Shown piece by piece: positions 9,890-21,644 of a stretch of DNA of 64,000 nt. Made by a program: the position numbers and the translations under genes. How positions within the stretch are numbered: position 1 is the stretch's first letter; each line of letters begins with the position of its first letter. Source of the stretch: Hygrophila difformis (Eukaryota; Streptophyta; Magnoliopsida; Lamiales; Acanthaceae); contig JAOANR010000002.1 in NCBI GenBank assembly GCA_030278955.1, positions 19,454,057 through 19,518,056 on the forward strand, read 5' to 3'. The notes under the pieces are model-generated. The model searched no databases, was not told the origin of the DNA, and saw only the letters and a list, made by a program, of their open reading frames with translations.

Positions 9890-11180
9890 CTATAACATAT
9901 AAAATCATTTTAAGGTCTAAAATTACTTAAGGAGTTGTTCTCCCACCTTCAAAAGCATGGTCCCCTGCACCTATAACCGAGATAACACTCAACTTCCACT
10001 TACTGCAGGTCAGGAGGGAAAATATAGTACATAATAATCATAAACTCATTTTCCATATTCTCTCTCTATTGTAACAATTAAGATCTATACACAGCTGAGA
10101 ATCAGAACATCCACATTCTACAACACTTATAAAAGGAAATCTTAAATGATGAGGTTTTATAATACTAAATTAGTTCTAAAATCTGCAAGTCCAATAAAGT
10201 TACTAAATAATTAAGTGTTTGAGTAAAATGAAACTAAATTAATGAACAAATTGAAAGGGGGTATGCTGTTACTTTATCTTTCCAAAAGTTCATGTTTGGC
10301 CTTTGGGCCTCCTTTTGAACAAGTAATCATTTTCTCACTACTTCTTATATCTATTGGACCATATAATTGAGATCCACTTAATGAGATTAAATCCCAAGCC
10401 ATTAGAAGTGAGTGCTTAAATGAAATTATAGGAAACAGGTCTTAAACTTCTAAGAAATTTCTGTAATCACCCATCCAAGGAAGAAGCCTTTTGAATTGTT
10501 AGCAATGATGCAATAATCCGGACAACCAAACCATATCAGATTATCAGGATAGTCCTTAAAACATATATGTGCATTTCCTATGCCTTGCATGAGAGATTTA
10601 GATCAAACTCCTTATTTTGCAGAATAGGGAAGAATAGTTATCATAAATCCATCTTTCATATTGGCTGTTATTGGTAAGACAATTAACTAGAATCTAATGA
10701 GGATTGAGACAAAATCTGTAAACCTCCTATGCAGAATTGTACAAATAACTAAATGAGAAGGATTAGACAACTGAAATTTTAATTCAATTATCCTCAAGGA
10801 GTATATATAGATGAGTCAATTGTAATTCAATTATCCTAAAGGAGTATATATAGATGAGTCAATTGATGTACACCCCTTTTTCCTTTGCCAATTAGCAAAT
10901 CTTGAACACACGGGGTACAGTGCACAATTGCACAAGATATTTTGATTTCAAAATTCAACAGCATAAACATCCTCACTGACCACAGTATCCCTCCCACGAT
11001 ATAGACATAATTATAATAAAAGAAACACTGAATATTTAATGACTTTCTAGCAGCCCAACGGACATGGAAATCAAACAAGGAAGGGGCACAAACGTTTACA
11101 TCGAACAAGAAATGGAAAAAATATTACTAAAAGAAGATTGCAACATTCGAACACGAAAATGGTGGAAGAAAACTCCATAC
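9890..11180 (-). other. Intron-like AT-rich stretch between captured exons
   Basis: There is no convincing ORF on either strand. A short minus-strand open stretch at about 9950-10005 (VISVIGAGDHAFEG) is followed by a stop and I could not assign it. The stretch ends with a splice acceptor at 9890 and begins with a donor GTATGG at 11180, consistent with one intron of a minus-strand gene. Confidence 0.4.
10780..10865. repeat. 43-bp tandem duplication
   Basis: Two adjacent copies (10780-10822 and 10823-10865) differ at one base. Each contains GAGTATATATAGATGAG. Confidence 0.9.
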
Positions 11181-11300
11181 CTGCGACTGTGAAGGGGGCG
11201 GGGGAGGGCCCCAGAAACCAAGGCCCACCAGTTGGGGATAGGGCTGGGGTTTTTGTACCTGAGGAGGTGGGAAACATGGTTCAACCTGATGATGTTGAAC
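11181..11300 (-). pseudogene. Possible captured proline-rich exon
   Basis: The minus strand is open through this stretch with a proline-rich reading (FPPPQVQKPQPYPQL, then GFWGPPPPPSQSQ) ending at a donor CAG|GTATGG (11181/11180). The phase at this donor fits the acceptor of the KH exon at 9889. The parent gene is not recognised. The opposite strand carries the start of element F gag, so one of the two readings is probably chance. Confidence 0.3.
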
Positions 11301-12310
11301 AAAGGAACGAGGGGTTACCTCCTCATCCTCATCCACCTGTACAGGAGGTGCCACCTGCTGCTCAGGTGCCTCATGGGGTTTGGCTAGTAGGAGGTGCTGC
11401 TGCCTTCAATCCAACAGTACTCTTTCAACAGCTGGCCTAGTTATTTCATATCTTACCCCAGCCAGCAGTACAACCTGCTCGTGCACCTGCCCCGGTTCAC
11501 GTGGACTATGTAGACTTGTCGACAAAGCATCTTCCACCAAAATTCACAGGAGGTGCTAGCCCATCTGATCTTGAGAACTAGAAGTTTTAGCTGGGACGAG
11601 TTCTTTATATCATCATCTGTCTAGAATATCAGAAAGTTTATGTGGACTTGGAAGGGGAAGCACTGCATTGGTGGAGAACCCGCAAAAACAACCTAGTCAT
11701 TAGGTTCAGGTTCAATTGGGAGCAGTTCACAGAGGCCCTCAGCTCCACTTATACCCTCCACATGTTCTTGAGGCGAAGAAGTTGGAATTTCTGGGTCTCA
11801 GACAGACGTAAAAGATGAGTGTGACAGCGTATCACCGGAAGTTCGTGGAGCTGATGAGGTACGCTCCGAAGGTCATGTCGACTGGTAGGGATGAGGTCTG
11901 TCACTTTATTGCGGGTCTCAATGTGGAGATTAAGTCTCCGTTTGGGTACAAAGCATATGATACACTATCTGAGGCGTTTGATCAGGCCCTTTATATGGAG
12001 GAGAGCAAGGCCGAGGGAACGCCAACAGTGGTAAAGCAGGAAGAGGCACAGGGATCATGGTCGTGAGGGACATAAGGGCGGTGATCAGAAGGGTCAGCCC
12101 ACTGTTAAGGGTCACCGTGATGGTGGCCGAGCTGATGTAATCAGGGGTGGTGACCGTACACCGTTACTTGTTCGTGAGGTTGGTCGTGATGGACGACCTG
12201 TGCAACGTTGTTGCACTTGTCACGATGTGGGTCATCGTCGAGCTGAGTGCCCGCATACAGGGCGTGGTAGACCGATTCGGGCTGATAGAGGTGGTAGATT
12301 GAATGTTCTA
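11290..12310 (+). pseudogene. gag of element F (several stops and frameshifts)
   Basis: A proline-rich start (PPHPHPPVQEVPPAAQ) leads to DLSTKHLPPKFTGG (about 11515-11555), EGEALHWWRT (about 11655-11680), and the well-kept segment TAYHRKFVELMRYAPKVM to YMEESKAEGTP (11824-12030). At about 12205-12255 there is a CCHC zinc knuckle (CTCHDVGHRRAEC within CX2CX4HX4C spacing). Stops at 11437-11439 and 11579-11581 and several frame changes break it. In life this protein would form the virus-like particle and bind RNA. Confidence 0.7.
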
Positions 12311-12339
12311 GACCGTGCTGAGGCGGATCGCCGTGATGA

Positions 12340-12709
12340 TTGTCTTGCAGGAGTGTTTTAAATTCCTGTAGTTGTTTTATTTATCGTCTTGTTCTTGCTT
12401 TTGTAAACTTACCCTGTTTAGGTACTATTATTGTTGCGAATCACTCTGCTTTAGTATTATTTTATTTGGGAGCCTTGTGTTCTTTCGTGGCTTTGCGATT
12501 TGTGCGGGAGCACGGAGTAGAACCATTGATGCCGTACCGGATGGCAGTTCTTTACCTTCGGGTGATATTATTCAGAGTGATCATATATGACGTGATACGA
12601 TATTGAGCTTCGAGGGTCATGACTTCAGAGTAGACTTGGTGATCTTTAGTCAGGCTGACTTTGATGTGATTCTGGGCATGGATTTGCTGACTTGCCATCG
12701 TGCTGTGAT
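12340..12709 (+). pseudogene. Aspartic protease region of element F, inactive
   Basis: The frame at 12430-12550 reads VLFYLGALCSFVALRFVREHG, where the catalytic D-S-G-A of retroviral-type proteases has become Y-L-G-A. Further on is [18 protein letters not shown], with the usual W changed to L. The frame changes between the two parts, near 12590. Interrupted by the element E LTR at 12710. Confidence 0.65.
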
Positions 12710-13054
12710 TGTTTATCGATGAGTCTTGGCGACGTAAGGAGAATCGACTCCCAGTGGTATATTCACGGCGAGCTCGACATGGAGGCGTACACTTGGGTTT
12801 GATCGTAGCACTTTGATAGTGGGCTATGTAGTTAAATATTATTGTTAGCGTATTATTATAAACAACATATATGTTGTGGATTATTAGAGTATTTTGCTAG
12901 AATTAATGGCCCAATAAGGCCCGCTTAGTAATCTATAAATATGGATTAGCATGTAGGGTTGGACATGTTTTGACTTTGGAATATTTGTGGGACGGGAGAC
13001 AGAACCCGTTGGAAGAATTCCTTGAGATAATAAAGTTGTGATTTCTTATCGTAA
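12710..13054 (+). repeat. 5' LTR of element E (about 345 bp)
   Basis: It aligns over its length with 40233-40574. It begins TGTTTATCGATGA and ends about TTATCGTAA; the inner end lacks the usual CA, so the boundary may be off by two bases. A possible TATA box (TATAAATATGG) occurs near 12944. Confidence 0.85.
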
Positions 13055-13060
13055 TATTTT

Positions 13061-13078
13061 TGGTCCGACCTGCCGGAT
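13061..13078 (+). promoter_or_regulatory. Primer binding site, tRNA-Tyr (element E)
   Basis: TGGTCCGACCTGCCGGAT is the complement of CCA plus the acceptor and T-arm of plant tRNA-Tyr, whose acceptor strand begins CCGACCT. It lies 6 nt after the LTR edge. The match is from memory of the tRNA. Confidence 0.7.
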
Positions 13079-13089
13079 CAAAGGGAAGG

Positions 13090-14310
13090 ATGGTTCAAAC
13101 ACGTTCTGGTGACGTCGAGAGCCGCCTCGCCGCCCTAGAAACAACTATCACCACCTTAACTACAACTCATAAGGATACGCGACACAAAGTTGGTCACTGA
13201 AGGCTTCCCAAACTCAATTGCAGACTTAGATTAGTGAAGTCTAACATCAATTGACGGAGCAATTTCAACAATTGATGGCAATCCTTTAAGCAAACCCCAA
13301 CCACCCCCCGACCGCTACCTGTGATCCCACAAGGTCCGACGGTGCATCACAACCAGTGCCGGAGCGACAAGGCAGTGGCCACCAGCCGGCGGGACAACCA
13401 CCACCAACATTCACAAATCCAATAGCAGTACCCAATGTCACCCTGCCAGTTTTCAGTGACGAGGACCCGATTGGTTGGATATGGAAGGCGGAACAACAAT
13501 TTGAGTTGCATGCAATGGTGGGAAATCGCCGCGTCTTACTAGCGATGGTGGCTATGGAAGGCGTAGCACTAAACTAGTTTCAGTATTTTCGATCCAGACA
13601 TGAAGATTCGTCCTGGCAGGAGTTCACACAAGCTATGATATGATGTTTTGATGATCGCTACGCTGGCAGCCCCTACGAGAAACTAGCTTCACTGAAACAG
13701 GATGGGGACGTGGATTCTTACATTGACAAATTTTTACAACTAGCCCACAAACCCCTGGTTTAGCGAAGAACATGTATTGGGGTATTTCTTCAGTGGACTG
13801 GACCATGCGATTCGGAATAAGTTACGGCCCTTAGATCGTCAAGACTTGGATACGGCGATAATGATAAGCCGTAGAGTTGAGATTAAGTTACTTGAATCCC
13901 AAGGTAAGAGCCCTAGTCGTTACAATACAAGCCAAACCCTTGCCCCAATCCGTACTGGAAACACTACAATCGCGACCGCATCCACTTATTCAATAGGCCG
14001 ATGGTCGGAATGTGAAGGGACACTTCGAGGGAGCACGAGCTCTGCTTGCTCAACTCTCTCAGGTCAGTCCTCTTCAAGGACTCAGTTCAGGCGCCTCTCA
14101 CCACAGGAATTTAGTGACTTAAGAGCCAAGGGGTTATGTTTCGCTGTAAGCAGCCATATAGCCCTACACATGAACGTCCCTTGAAACAAATAAAAGCATT
14201 AATCATGGAGGAAAGTGACTCATGGGATGCAGTATTGGAATTATTAGAGGAATGAGAAAAGGAAGCAGTAGAGCAAGTAATGGATGACTGTGGCAAGGCT
14301 GAGGGTGACG
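13090..14310 (+). pseudogene. gag of element E (stops and frameshifts)
   Basis: The ATG at 13090 opens MVQTRSGDVESRLAALE, a short coiled-coil-like start, stopping at 13197-13199. Later segments are NVTLPVFSDEDPIGWIWKAEQQFELHAM (13435-13520), SSWQEFTQAM and DGDVDSYIDKFLQL (to 13745), GYFFSGLDHAIRNKLRPLD (13780-13840) and a decayed zinc knuckle near 14130-14185 where a 1-nt shift splits CF-CKQPYSPTHE. The layout is that of a normal single gag. Confidence 0.75.
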
Positions 14311-14335
14311 GCTCCCTGCCCTTATATTCATTGGC

Positions 14336-14884
14336 ATGGTTCTAGGTCCTCAAACTATGCGAGTACATGGCATATTAAATGGAAAGATAGTCAAAATATT
14401 AATTGATAGTGTTGCAAGTCATAATTTCGTGTCACAAGAGTTGGCAGGAAATCTATCTTTATCTATTCAACATGTGGGGTTATTTACAGTGACATTAGGA
14501 GATGGAAGGCGACTACCATGTACAGGGGTTTGCAAACAATTAACAGTGGAAATTGGCAAAGCAAGTATCATAGCAGACTGCTATGTTTTTCCACTTGGTA
14601 GTGTTGACATCATCCTGGGCGTTGCCTGGTTACAAACGTTAGGAGATGTCCAAGTCAATTGGGGCATGATGATGATGTCTTACAATCAAGGAGACACGAC
14701 CATCACTTTGCAAGGAGACCCTGCACTATCTCATCCAAAGGTAGCTCTCCAGACTTTACTTAAAACTTCAAAGGCAGATTTTTGGTTATTAATGGCGGAG
14801 TCTCCCGACCTCCTACAAACAAGAGGAGCAGGTTTATTCCATATTGATAACACAGACAACCGAGTTGTTCTGACCAGGTATTGA
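14336..14884 (+). pseudogene. Aspartic protease of element E, active site changed
   Basis: A 182-codon open stretch carries NGKIVKILIDSVASHNFVSQ, where the expected D-S-G-A reads D-S-V-A, and VDIILGVAWLQTLGDVQVNW, the family's second conserved block. The glycine of the catalytic triad-like motif is lost, so activity is unlikely. The frame stops at 14882-14884 before the RT. Confidence 0.75.
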
Positions 14885-15447
14885 ACCAATTTGGACAGGT
14901 TTTTGCAGAACCCACGACACTACCCCCAAGGCGTGATAATGATCACCGTATTGCATTACAACCAGGGGCAGGACCGATATGAGTACGACCATACCATTAT
15001 GGACGTCTCCAGAAAGATGAGATTGAACGCATGGTAAAGGATATGCTAACAGCCGGGATCATTCACCCTAGTTCGAGTACATTTTCGAGCCCAGTATTGC
15101 TACTTAAAAAAAAGACGAAAGCTGGAGATTTTGTGTGGATTATAGGGAATTAAACAAAGCAACAATGCTGGATAAATACCCAATTCCAGTGATTCAAGAG
15201 TTGATGGACGAACTAGCATGATCAAGGATATTTTCCTAAATTGACCTGCGTTCCGGTTATCACCAAATTCGAATCTGCGAGGAAGACGTGCCTAAGACGA
15301 CGTTTCGTACCCACAGCAGTCATTATGAGTTCCTTATAATGTCTTTTGGTCTCACTAATGCGCCTGCAACATTCCAATCAACAATGAATGAGCTTTTCCG
15401 TCCCCACTTGTGCAAATTTATTCTTGTATTTTTTGATGATATCCTGG
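14885..15447 (+). pseudogene. Reverse transcriptase, N-terminal part (element E), cut by G
   Basis: In shifting frames one reads the linker NDHRIALQPGAGP, then [53 protein letters not shown] and [18 protein letters not shown], ending at FFDDIL, the catalytic YxDD-type motif. G is inserted three bases after this motif's leucine; reading resumes at 26883. Several stops (for example near 15220) make it a pseudogene. Confidence 0.8.
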
Positions 15448-15780
15448 TGTAACACCCCGGATTTGATAACCCAGGCCGGGATGTCACCGCCACATCTCTC
15501 TAGCAAGACACGGATTCTCCGAGCTTGCCAAAGAGATGCAAGGCTATAGGTATTGCAAAAAGGTTTAAAAACAGTCCGGAATCTATTTAAAAATAATATT
15601 AAGTATCATCCACACACATAGTAGTAGTAATAATATATCGCAGCGGAAAAATGTAAAGTGGGCCGACATGGCCAAAACTTGGGATTTACATGCCCGTTAT
15701 GCAAGTATCATAAAAGTAATAAAAACAATGTTAAAGTTTTCCATTCCCCAATGCATATGCTCATGCATTATCTTCATACT

Positions 15781-17288
15781 CTGAAAGGAAAAGAGAAAAC
15801 AACAATTTTATCAGTATATAAAATACTGAGTAAGTCGATCCTAACATAGCAATAAAGGGATTTAATTAGATAATTTAAAATTCCACTCCTAACATGCATT
15901 CGCAAAATTTAAAGGAAATAATATTTTAATTGTGTACTTGAACATGCATTTAATCCACAATAACAATTTAGTCATGATATGAAATTTAAAGACATAATTT
16001 AAATGCATAATTTAAAGACATGCATAAATAAATAAATACTTTAAAAATATTAAATCTTTTATTTCCCCGTTACGTAACCATTCCTCAATGTTTTGTATAG
16101 CCGGTGATCCGGCGGCCGCAGCCGTTTCGTAAGTATCTCGTTTAGCCGGTGATCCGGCAGCCGCAGCCGTATCTGCCATACCCAGTACCACTCCGGAGCC
16201 TCGGGAAATCCATACGGACAACCCGAGAGAGTAGGCCATGTATCTCCCGCCGATTGGCGTAATATCTCATCTAATTCTCTCGTCCATTATAGGCCCGAAG
16301 AGAAAGGCTAGAGGAGCACCCTGCAGAGCACTCACCCTCCACCAAAGTATCTCATGTATCGTTTAGATTTAATGTATCGGGGTTTTTCAAAAGTATAGAT
16401 GTATCGTATTTCAAATCTTTGATCGTTCGTTTCGAAATTTCAAAATCCTTCGATTTAGGTGTAACTTGGCGTCACAGTTTACGCCTTTTCAATTTAAAAA
16501 TTCGGTTTAAGTCCGAAAAATCTGAAAATTTCACAGTTTATGCAAAACACCCTAACAAACAACTTTTGTGTTTTAACTTTCTCGAAATAAGTTGAGGAAA
16601 CATGTCAAAAATCGAGTTTAATGCGGAAACAGTTTACTGTCCCAAAGCAGATTTGTCACAGTTCGGAAGAAAATTGGCTTTTTGACATATCAAATGGACT
16701 CCAAAAATTCTGAAATTTTAACCACATATACTAGACATGATTATCTACAACTTTCATTTAGATTACAAAGATCAAATCGGACTACAAAATATAGAAACAG
16801 ACTCACTAAGTTCGGACATGTTCATAGGCAGATTTCAAACACGTTTTGTCAAAACAGTTTCTTTTCGATGCGATTTAAAATAGCAAACTTTAACGAAAAT
16901 GTCTGAAATTTTTACACAACCTAGATTTATGTGTTAGGATCAAAAGTCTAGTTTTGAGTTTCCCGGATTGAATCCTCGAAATATGAGTTTTAGACAGATT
17001 TCAAAAACTGCGCGTATTGGGGTTTTTAACTTCGGTTTTTACGTTTCGTTGCATTACGACTATACCGGACGCCCCTAAACCACCCGTATTGATATGGAAG
17101 GCTCAACTTACAGTGTTTGTGTTCTTGAGTCGTCCTAGGGTCGCTCGGCTTGTCCGAAAACACTACGAACGGATCCTTGCACACGTTCTCTTCCTCCTTC
17201 GATCACGAACGTGATTACAAGTCCAATATTCGAAAGTTAGATTAAAAATTGGAGATAAAAATGAGTAGATGAATCTGGATACTCTTAC
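15781..17288 (-). other. Predicted leader intron, element G 3' LTR copy
   Basis: Donor TCGTTG|GTAAGAG (G at 17288); acceptor TTTTCCTTTCAG|AG (G at 15781). Hairpin 15811-15829 has arms TCAGTAT / ATACTGA; the branch-site match is CTGAT. Confidence 0.5.
16100..16158 (-). repeat. Two GCCGG/CCGGC hairpins in the element G LTR
   Basis: GCCGGTGATCCGGC occurs at 16100-16113 and 16145-16158, each followed by a CCGCAGCCG stretch. The other G LTR has the pair at about 25036-25092. Single copies of similar form occur in D (near 6390) and C (near 55755). Confidence 0.75.
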
Positions 17289-17946
17289 CAACGATCTAAG
17301 GGGTGTAAACCTTGATCTACACGTTCCTATGGTCGTCGATGGTCGCCGGAAGTCGCCGGAAGTTCGTCGGAAGTTCGTCGGGAGAGTGTTTTGGCTTGGG
17401 AGAGTTTGGGGAGAGTGGAGGGAGATTTGTGACTGATGAAAAGGGTGGGGAGGCAGCCCTAGGTCGCCCTAAAAGCTTTCCCCTCGACCAAAATCTTCTT
17501 TCCATAGTCGGGGGGTCGAATTATGGTAAGAAATCGCCGAAAACGCGCAACTTGCCAAATCCTGTGGAGCCACGCGGGGTTGGCGCGCCTTTTGGCCAAA
17601 CCCCGCCCGGCCAGCGCGCGGTCCCCGCCTGGACTGCGGTCCGGGCGGGTCCGTGCGATCCGATCCGTCGGGTCTTTTTCTCCTCTCTTTCGGACTTCTA
17701 TCCTTCCACGTTTCCGCGCTCGATTTTTCGGGTCATTTTCGGATTATGCTTCTCATCATAAATTTATTCCGTCTCAATTCGATTTCATGCTTGAAATCTT
17801 AAGACCGTCGGTTTTGGTCCGTCGGGTTCTAATTCGTCGTCCTTTGACTTCCGTGCATTTCTGTGTCTACGGGTTCTCGGAAACAAAACCTTCTCTCCTA
17901 TTGGATTAATTCCTATTTTTATATTCTAAAATTTACGGGTATTACA

Positions 17947-17960
17947 GTCTACCCCCCTTA
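17947..17960 (-). promoter_or_regulatory. Polypurine tract (element G)
   Basis: The minus strand reads TAAGGGGGGTAGAC, directly next to the 3' LTR. The CAACTTCG/CGAAGTTG-type hairpin follows at 17966-17985. Confidence 0.9.
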
Positions 17961-18230
17961 AGAACCAACTTCGTCCTCGAAGTTGCACTTCATCCTCTCG
18001 CGAGTTCGGGAATTGTTTGATTAAGCGATTGTATTATTGTGTGTCGTTGTTTGTTATTATTTGACTGAACCCAGAATTGAAATTTCCGAGTTGCCTACGT
18101 ACCCCGTGAAGGGATCAAGTCATTACGTAGTTCAAAACAATTTGAATTTGTTTATTTGGGGTACAAAGTATTCTTATAAAATATCCGGAAATGTTCGGGT
18201 CATCACATCCTCCCCCTCTTAAGATTACAG
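17961..18230 (-). other. 3' non-coding region of element G
   Basis: It lies between the pol stop and the polypurine tract. It contains the conserved CTACGT...ACGTAG box (about 18094-18130) with AATTTGAATTTG, and a second purine-rich tract followed by TGTGATGACCCG (about 18195-18225). Confidence 0.6.
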
Positions 18231-21200
18231 TTATGCCCCCATAACTGTTGTTGCATTGTCTTGGAATAGGGTTGGGTAACGATCCTTCATGTCTGCCTCT
18301 AGCTCCCACGTTGCCGTCTCGGCTTCGTGGTTAGACCAAAGAACTTTAACCATTCTCACGGTCTTATTCCTTGTTACCCTCTCCTTCCTGTCGAGTATTC
18401 GCACCGGAATTTCTTCGTAGCTTAAGTCATCGTCCAGCTCAATTTCCTCCGGTTGGAGTACGTGGGTCGGATCATGGACGTATTTCTTCAGTTGTGAGAC
18501 GTGGAACACGTCGTGGACACGAGCAAATTGTGGCGGTATTGCTAGTCGGTATGCAAGATTCCCCACTCTTTCTAGGATTTCGTATGGTCATATGTACCGT
18601 GGGCTCGGTTTCCCCCGCTTGCCAAAGCGCATCACACCCTTCATCGGTGACACCTTTAACATGACCTTATCGCCTATTTGGAATTCCAAATCTTGCCGTC
18701 TCACGTCGGCATAGCTCTTTTGCCGGTCTTGCGCGGCTCTCATCTTTCCTTGGATTATTTTGACTTGTTGAGCCATGTCCTCAACAAGTTGTGGTCCAAC
18801 TACCATAGCCCTCTCGCTCTCCTCCCAGCTCAATGGGCTTCGGCATTTGTGTCTATACAGTGCCTCGAAAGGTGCCATGCCAATGCTAGCATGGTAGCTG
18901 TTGTTGTAGGAAAATTCGATTAAGGGTAAGTGACCTTCCCAACTTCCTTTAAACTCTAATACGCATGCCCTTAGCATGTCTTCCAAAGTTTGGATCGTTC
19001 TTTCCGTTTGCCCATCCGTCATGGGGTGGAACGCGGTACTCATCTTTATCTTCGTACCGAGGGCTTCTTGTAGTTTTGTCCAAAAATGTGAGACAAATCT
19101 ACTGTCTCTATCTGAGATGATGTCATGTGGTACTCCATGTCGTCGTACCACGTTGTCGACATATGCCCTTGCCAATTGGTCCATGGACCAGGTATCCTTC
19201 ATGGGGATAAATATGGCAGCTTTTGTCAACCTATCCACGACCACCCAGATTTTATTCATCCCCTTCGGTGAACGTGGTAGCCCCGAAACGAAGTCCATTG
19301 AAATGCTATCCCATTTCCAACTTGGGATTTCCAATGGCTGCATTAATCCTAAGGGTTTCTGTCGTACGGCCTTGACCTTCTGGCAAGTAAGGCATCTTGC
19401 CACAAACTCGGCTATTTCTCTCTTCATGTTCGGCCACCAATAGTTCTTCTTTATGTCCTTGTATAGCTTCTCGCCTCCGGGGTGGACCGAGTATGGGGTA
19501 TTATGGCCTTCCTCCATTACTTTTTGCTTCAGGCCCTCGCATTTTCGTGGTATGCACCACCTTCCCTTGAAGCGGATGCTTCCGTCCTCATGGATTTTAA
19601 AATCCCTTGCCTTTCCTTCAGCAATGCCCTTCCTAATTTCCTCCAGCTTTTCATCACCCTGTTGCGCTAGTAGTATCTCATCGAGTATGGCAGATCCTAC
19701 TACCATCGTGTTGACGACCTCACTTACTTCGCCAGAGTGTACCAACTCTAGACTTAATTTTGCCAAGTCTCTGTACAACTCGGCCGGTACCACAAGTGAA
19801 TTCACCACGTGTTGAGTCTTTCGACTCAAGGCATCGGCCACCACGTTGGCTTTTCCTTCGTGATACGCGATTTCCAGGTCGTAATCCTTAATCAGCTCCA
19901 ACCATCTCCTTTGCCTCAAATTCAGCTCTTTTTGCGTGAATATATACTTGAGGCTCTTATGGTCGGTGAACATCCGACACTTTCGCCCATAGAGGTAGTG
20001 CCTCCATATCTTTAGAGCGAACACGACTGTGGCTAACTCCAAGTCGTGCATCGGATAGTTCTCTTCGTGTGGCTTTAGTTGACGTGATGCGTATGCTATA
20101 AACCTTTGATCTTGCATTAGCACGCATCCCAATCCTTCCTTCGAGGCGTCGCTGTACACCTCGAAGTCTCCATCCTCCGATGGTAATGCCAACACCGGCG
20201 CTGTAGTAAGCCGTTTCTTCAATTCTTTGAATGCGGAATCACACTCAATGGTCCAGTCGTATTTCACCCCTTTCTTTAACAACTGTGTCAATGGGCGGGC
20301 GATCTTTGAGAAATCCTTTACAAACCTTCGGTAGTACCCTGCCAATCCGAGAAAACTTCTTATCTCGGTTGGATTCTTCGGTGGCACCCATTCGGTCACT
20401 GCCGAGATCTTTGCTGGGTCTGCTGCCACTCCGTTGGCGGATACGATATGTCCCAGAAATGCCACTTCTCTTAGCCAGAAGTCGCATTTGGACAGTTTGC
20501 CATACAGCTGATTCACTCGTAAGATCCCTAACACTTTGTGTAAGTGTTCGGAATGTTCCTCTTCGCTTTTCGAGTAGATCAGGATGTCATCTATAAACAC
20601 CACTACGCATTGATCAAATAATTCCCGAAACACGTTGTTCATGAAATTCATGAACATCGCTGGGGCGTTCGTCAGCCCGAACGATAGCACCGTGAATTCG
20701 TAGTGCCCGTAGCGAGTTCTGAATGCCGTCTTTGGGATATCCTTTTCGGCGATCCTTAACTGGTGATATCCAGATCGTAGGTCGATCTTTGAAAATACTG
20801 AAGCTCCCTTCAGTTGGTCGAACAAATCCTCGATTCTGGGCAACGGGTACTTGTTCTTGACCGTGACTTGGTTAAGTCCTCTATAATCGATGCATAGTCG
20901 TAGACCTCCATCTTTCTTCTTCACGAATAAGACCGGGGCTCCCCATGGGGACGTGCTCGGCCTTATGTAGCCCTTCTCTAGCAACTCCTCGAGTTGTTCT
21001 TTTAGTTCCTTCATTTCTAGCGGTGCCATATGGTAAGGAGCCTTTGAGACAGGCTCCGTTCCCGGGATGAGATCTATGGTGAATTCCAGATCTCTCTCAG
21101 GCGGCATGCCGGGAACGTCTTCCGGAAATACATCCGGGTATTCTCTCACCACCGGAATGTTATCCACCGTGACCTCTTCGGCCTCAAGGTTATGAATGTA

Positions 21201-21644
21201 GCATGCATATAACGCGTAAACCTTACGCATTAAGCTACATAGCTTAATGGCGTTAACTATCTTGGTAGACTTCTTAGGGGGTTGGGAGTAAAAGATGACT
21301 CTCCTTCCCCTACTCTTTGACAACGTGATCTTTTGTTTTTGGCAATCGATCACGGCTTTATATTGGGTTAGCCAATCCATCCCTAGTATGACGTCAAAAT
21401 CCTGTAGTTCGAATTCTACCAAATTCGCGAAAAACTCTACGTTCTTTATAACTATCGGAATTCCGTTATATCGCTTAGAGCATGATACTACCTCTCCCGA
21501 TGGAAGTTGAATCCCTAAGTTAATCAATTCGCACTTAGGTAGATCTAGTTCAGGTAAGACTTTAGATGATATTATCGAACAACTAGCTCCTGAGTCAAAC
21601 AGAACTCTAAGGGGTGTACTTAAGACATGGAAAGTACCTCCCAT
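18231..21644 (-). CDS. Pol polyprotein of element G (protease, RT, RNase H, integrase, chromodomain), one internal TGA
   Basis: Domains in order: protease with intact D-S-G-A ([10 protein letters not shown], about residues 15-25) and VILGMDWL; reverse transcriptase with [10 protein letters not shown] (about residue 355); RNase H with [11 protein letters not shown] and [11 protein letters not shown]; integrase with the H-H-C-C finger (HSVHPGG-type block, CLTC), then D (SMDFVSGLP), D (ISDRDSRF) and E ([10 protein letters not shown]); and a C-terminal chromodomain ([15 protein letters not shown]...TWELEADM). The ATG at 21644 overlaps the gag stop as TAATG. A TGA at 18590-18588 interrupts the frame between integrase and chromodomain where the family has glycine (a GGA-to-TGA change). 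The same frame then runs to 18231. The full length would be about 1137 codons. Without readthrough the chromodomain is lost. Confidence 0.9.

Larger units (their letters stand above)
15448..17946 (-). repeat. 3' LTR of element G (2499 bp)
   Basis: It runs from TGTAACACCCCGG to ACGGGTATTACA in plus-strand reading. The GC-rich part is at about 17560-17670 and AT-rich parts are elsewhere. No clear TATA box was found. ORFs on the plus strand at 17312-17909 are shadows of GC-rich LTR sequence. Confidence 0.92.

Noticed and set aside
9950..10005. Second captured exon (VISVIGAGDHAFEG)
   Set aside because: Short, flanked by a stop and without clear splice sites; could not be tied to any family.
12361..12430. 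A possible intron between gag and protease of element F
   Set aside because: No good splice sites in agreement with the frame; ordinary decay with several indels explains it.
18976..20596. Several plus-strand ORFs of 60-155 codons
   Set aside because: Shadows opposite the G pol gene, which has all catalytic motifs on the minus strand.
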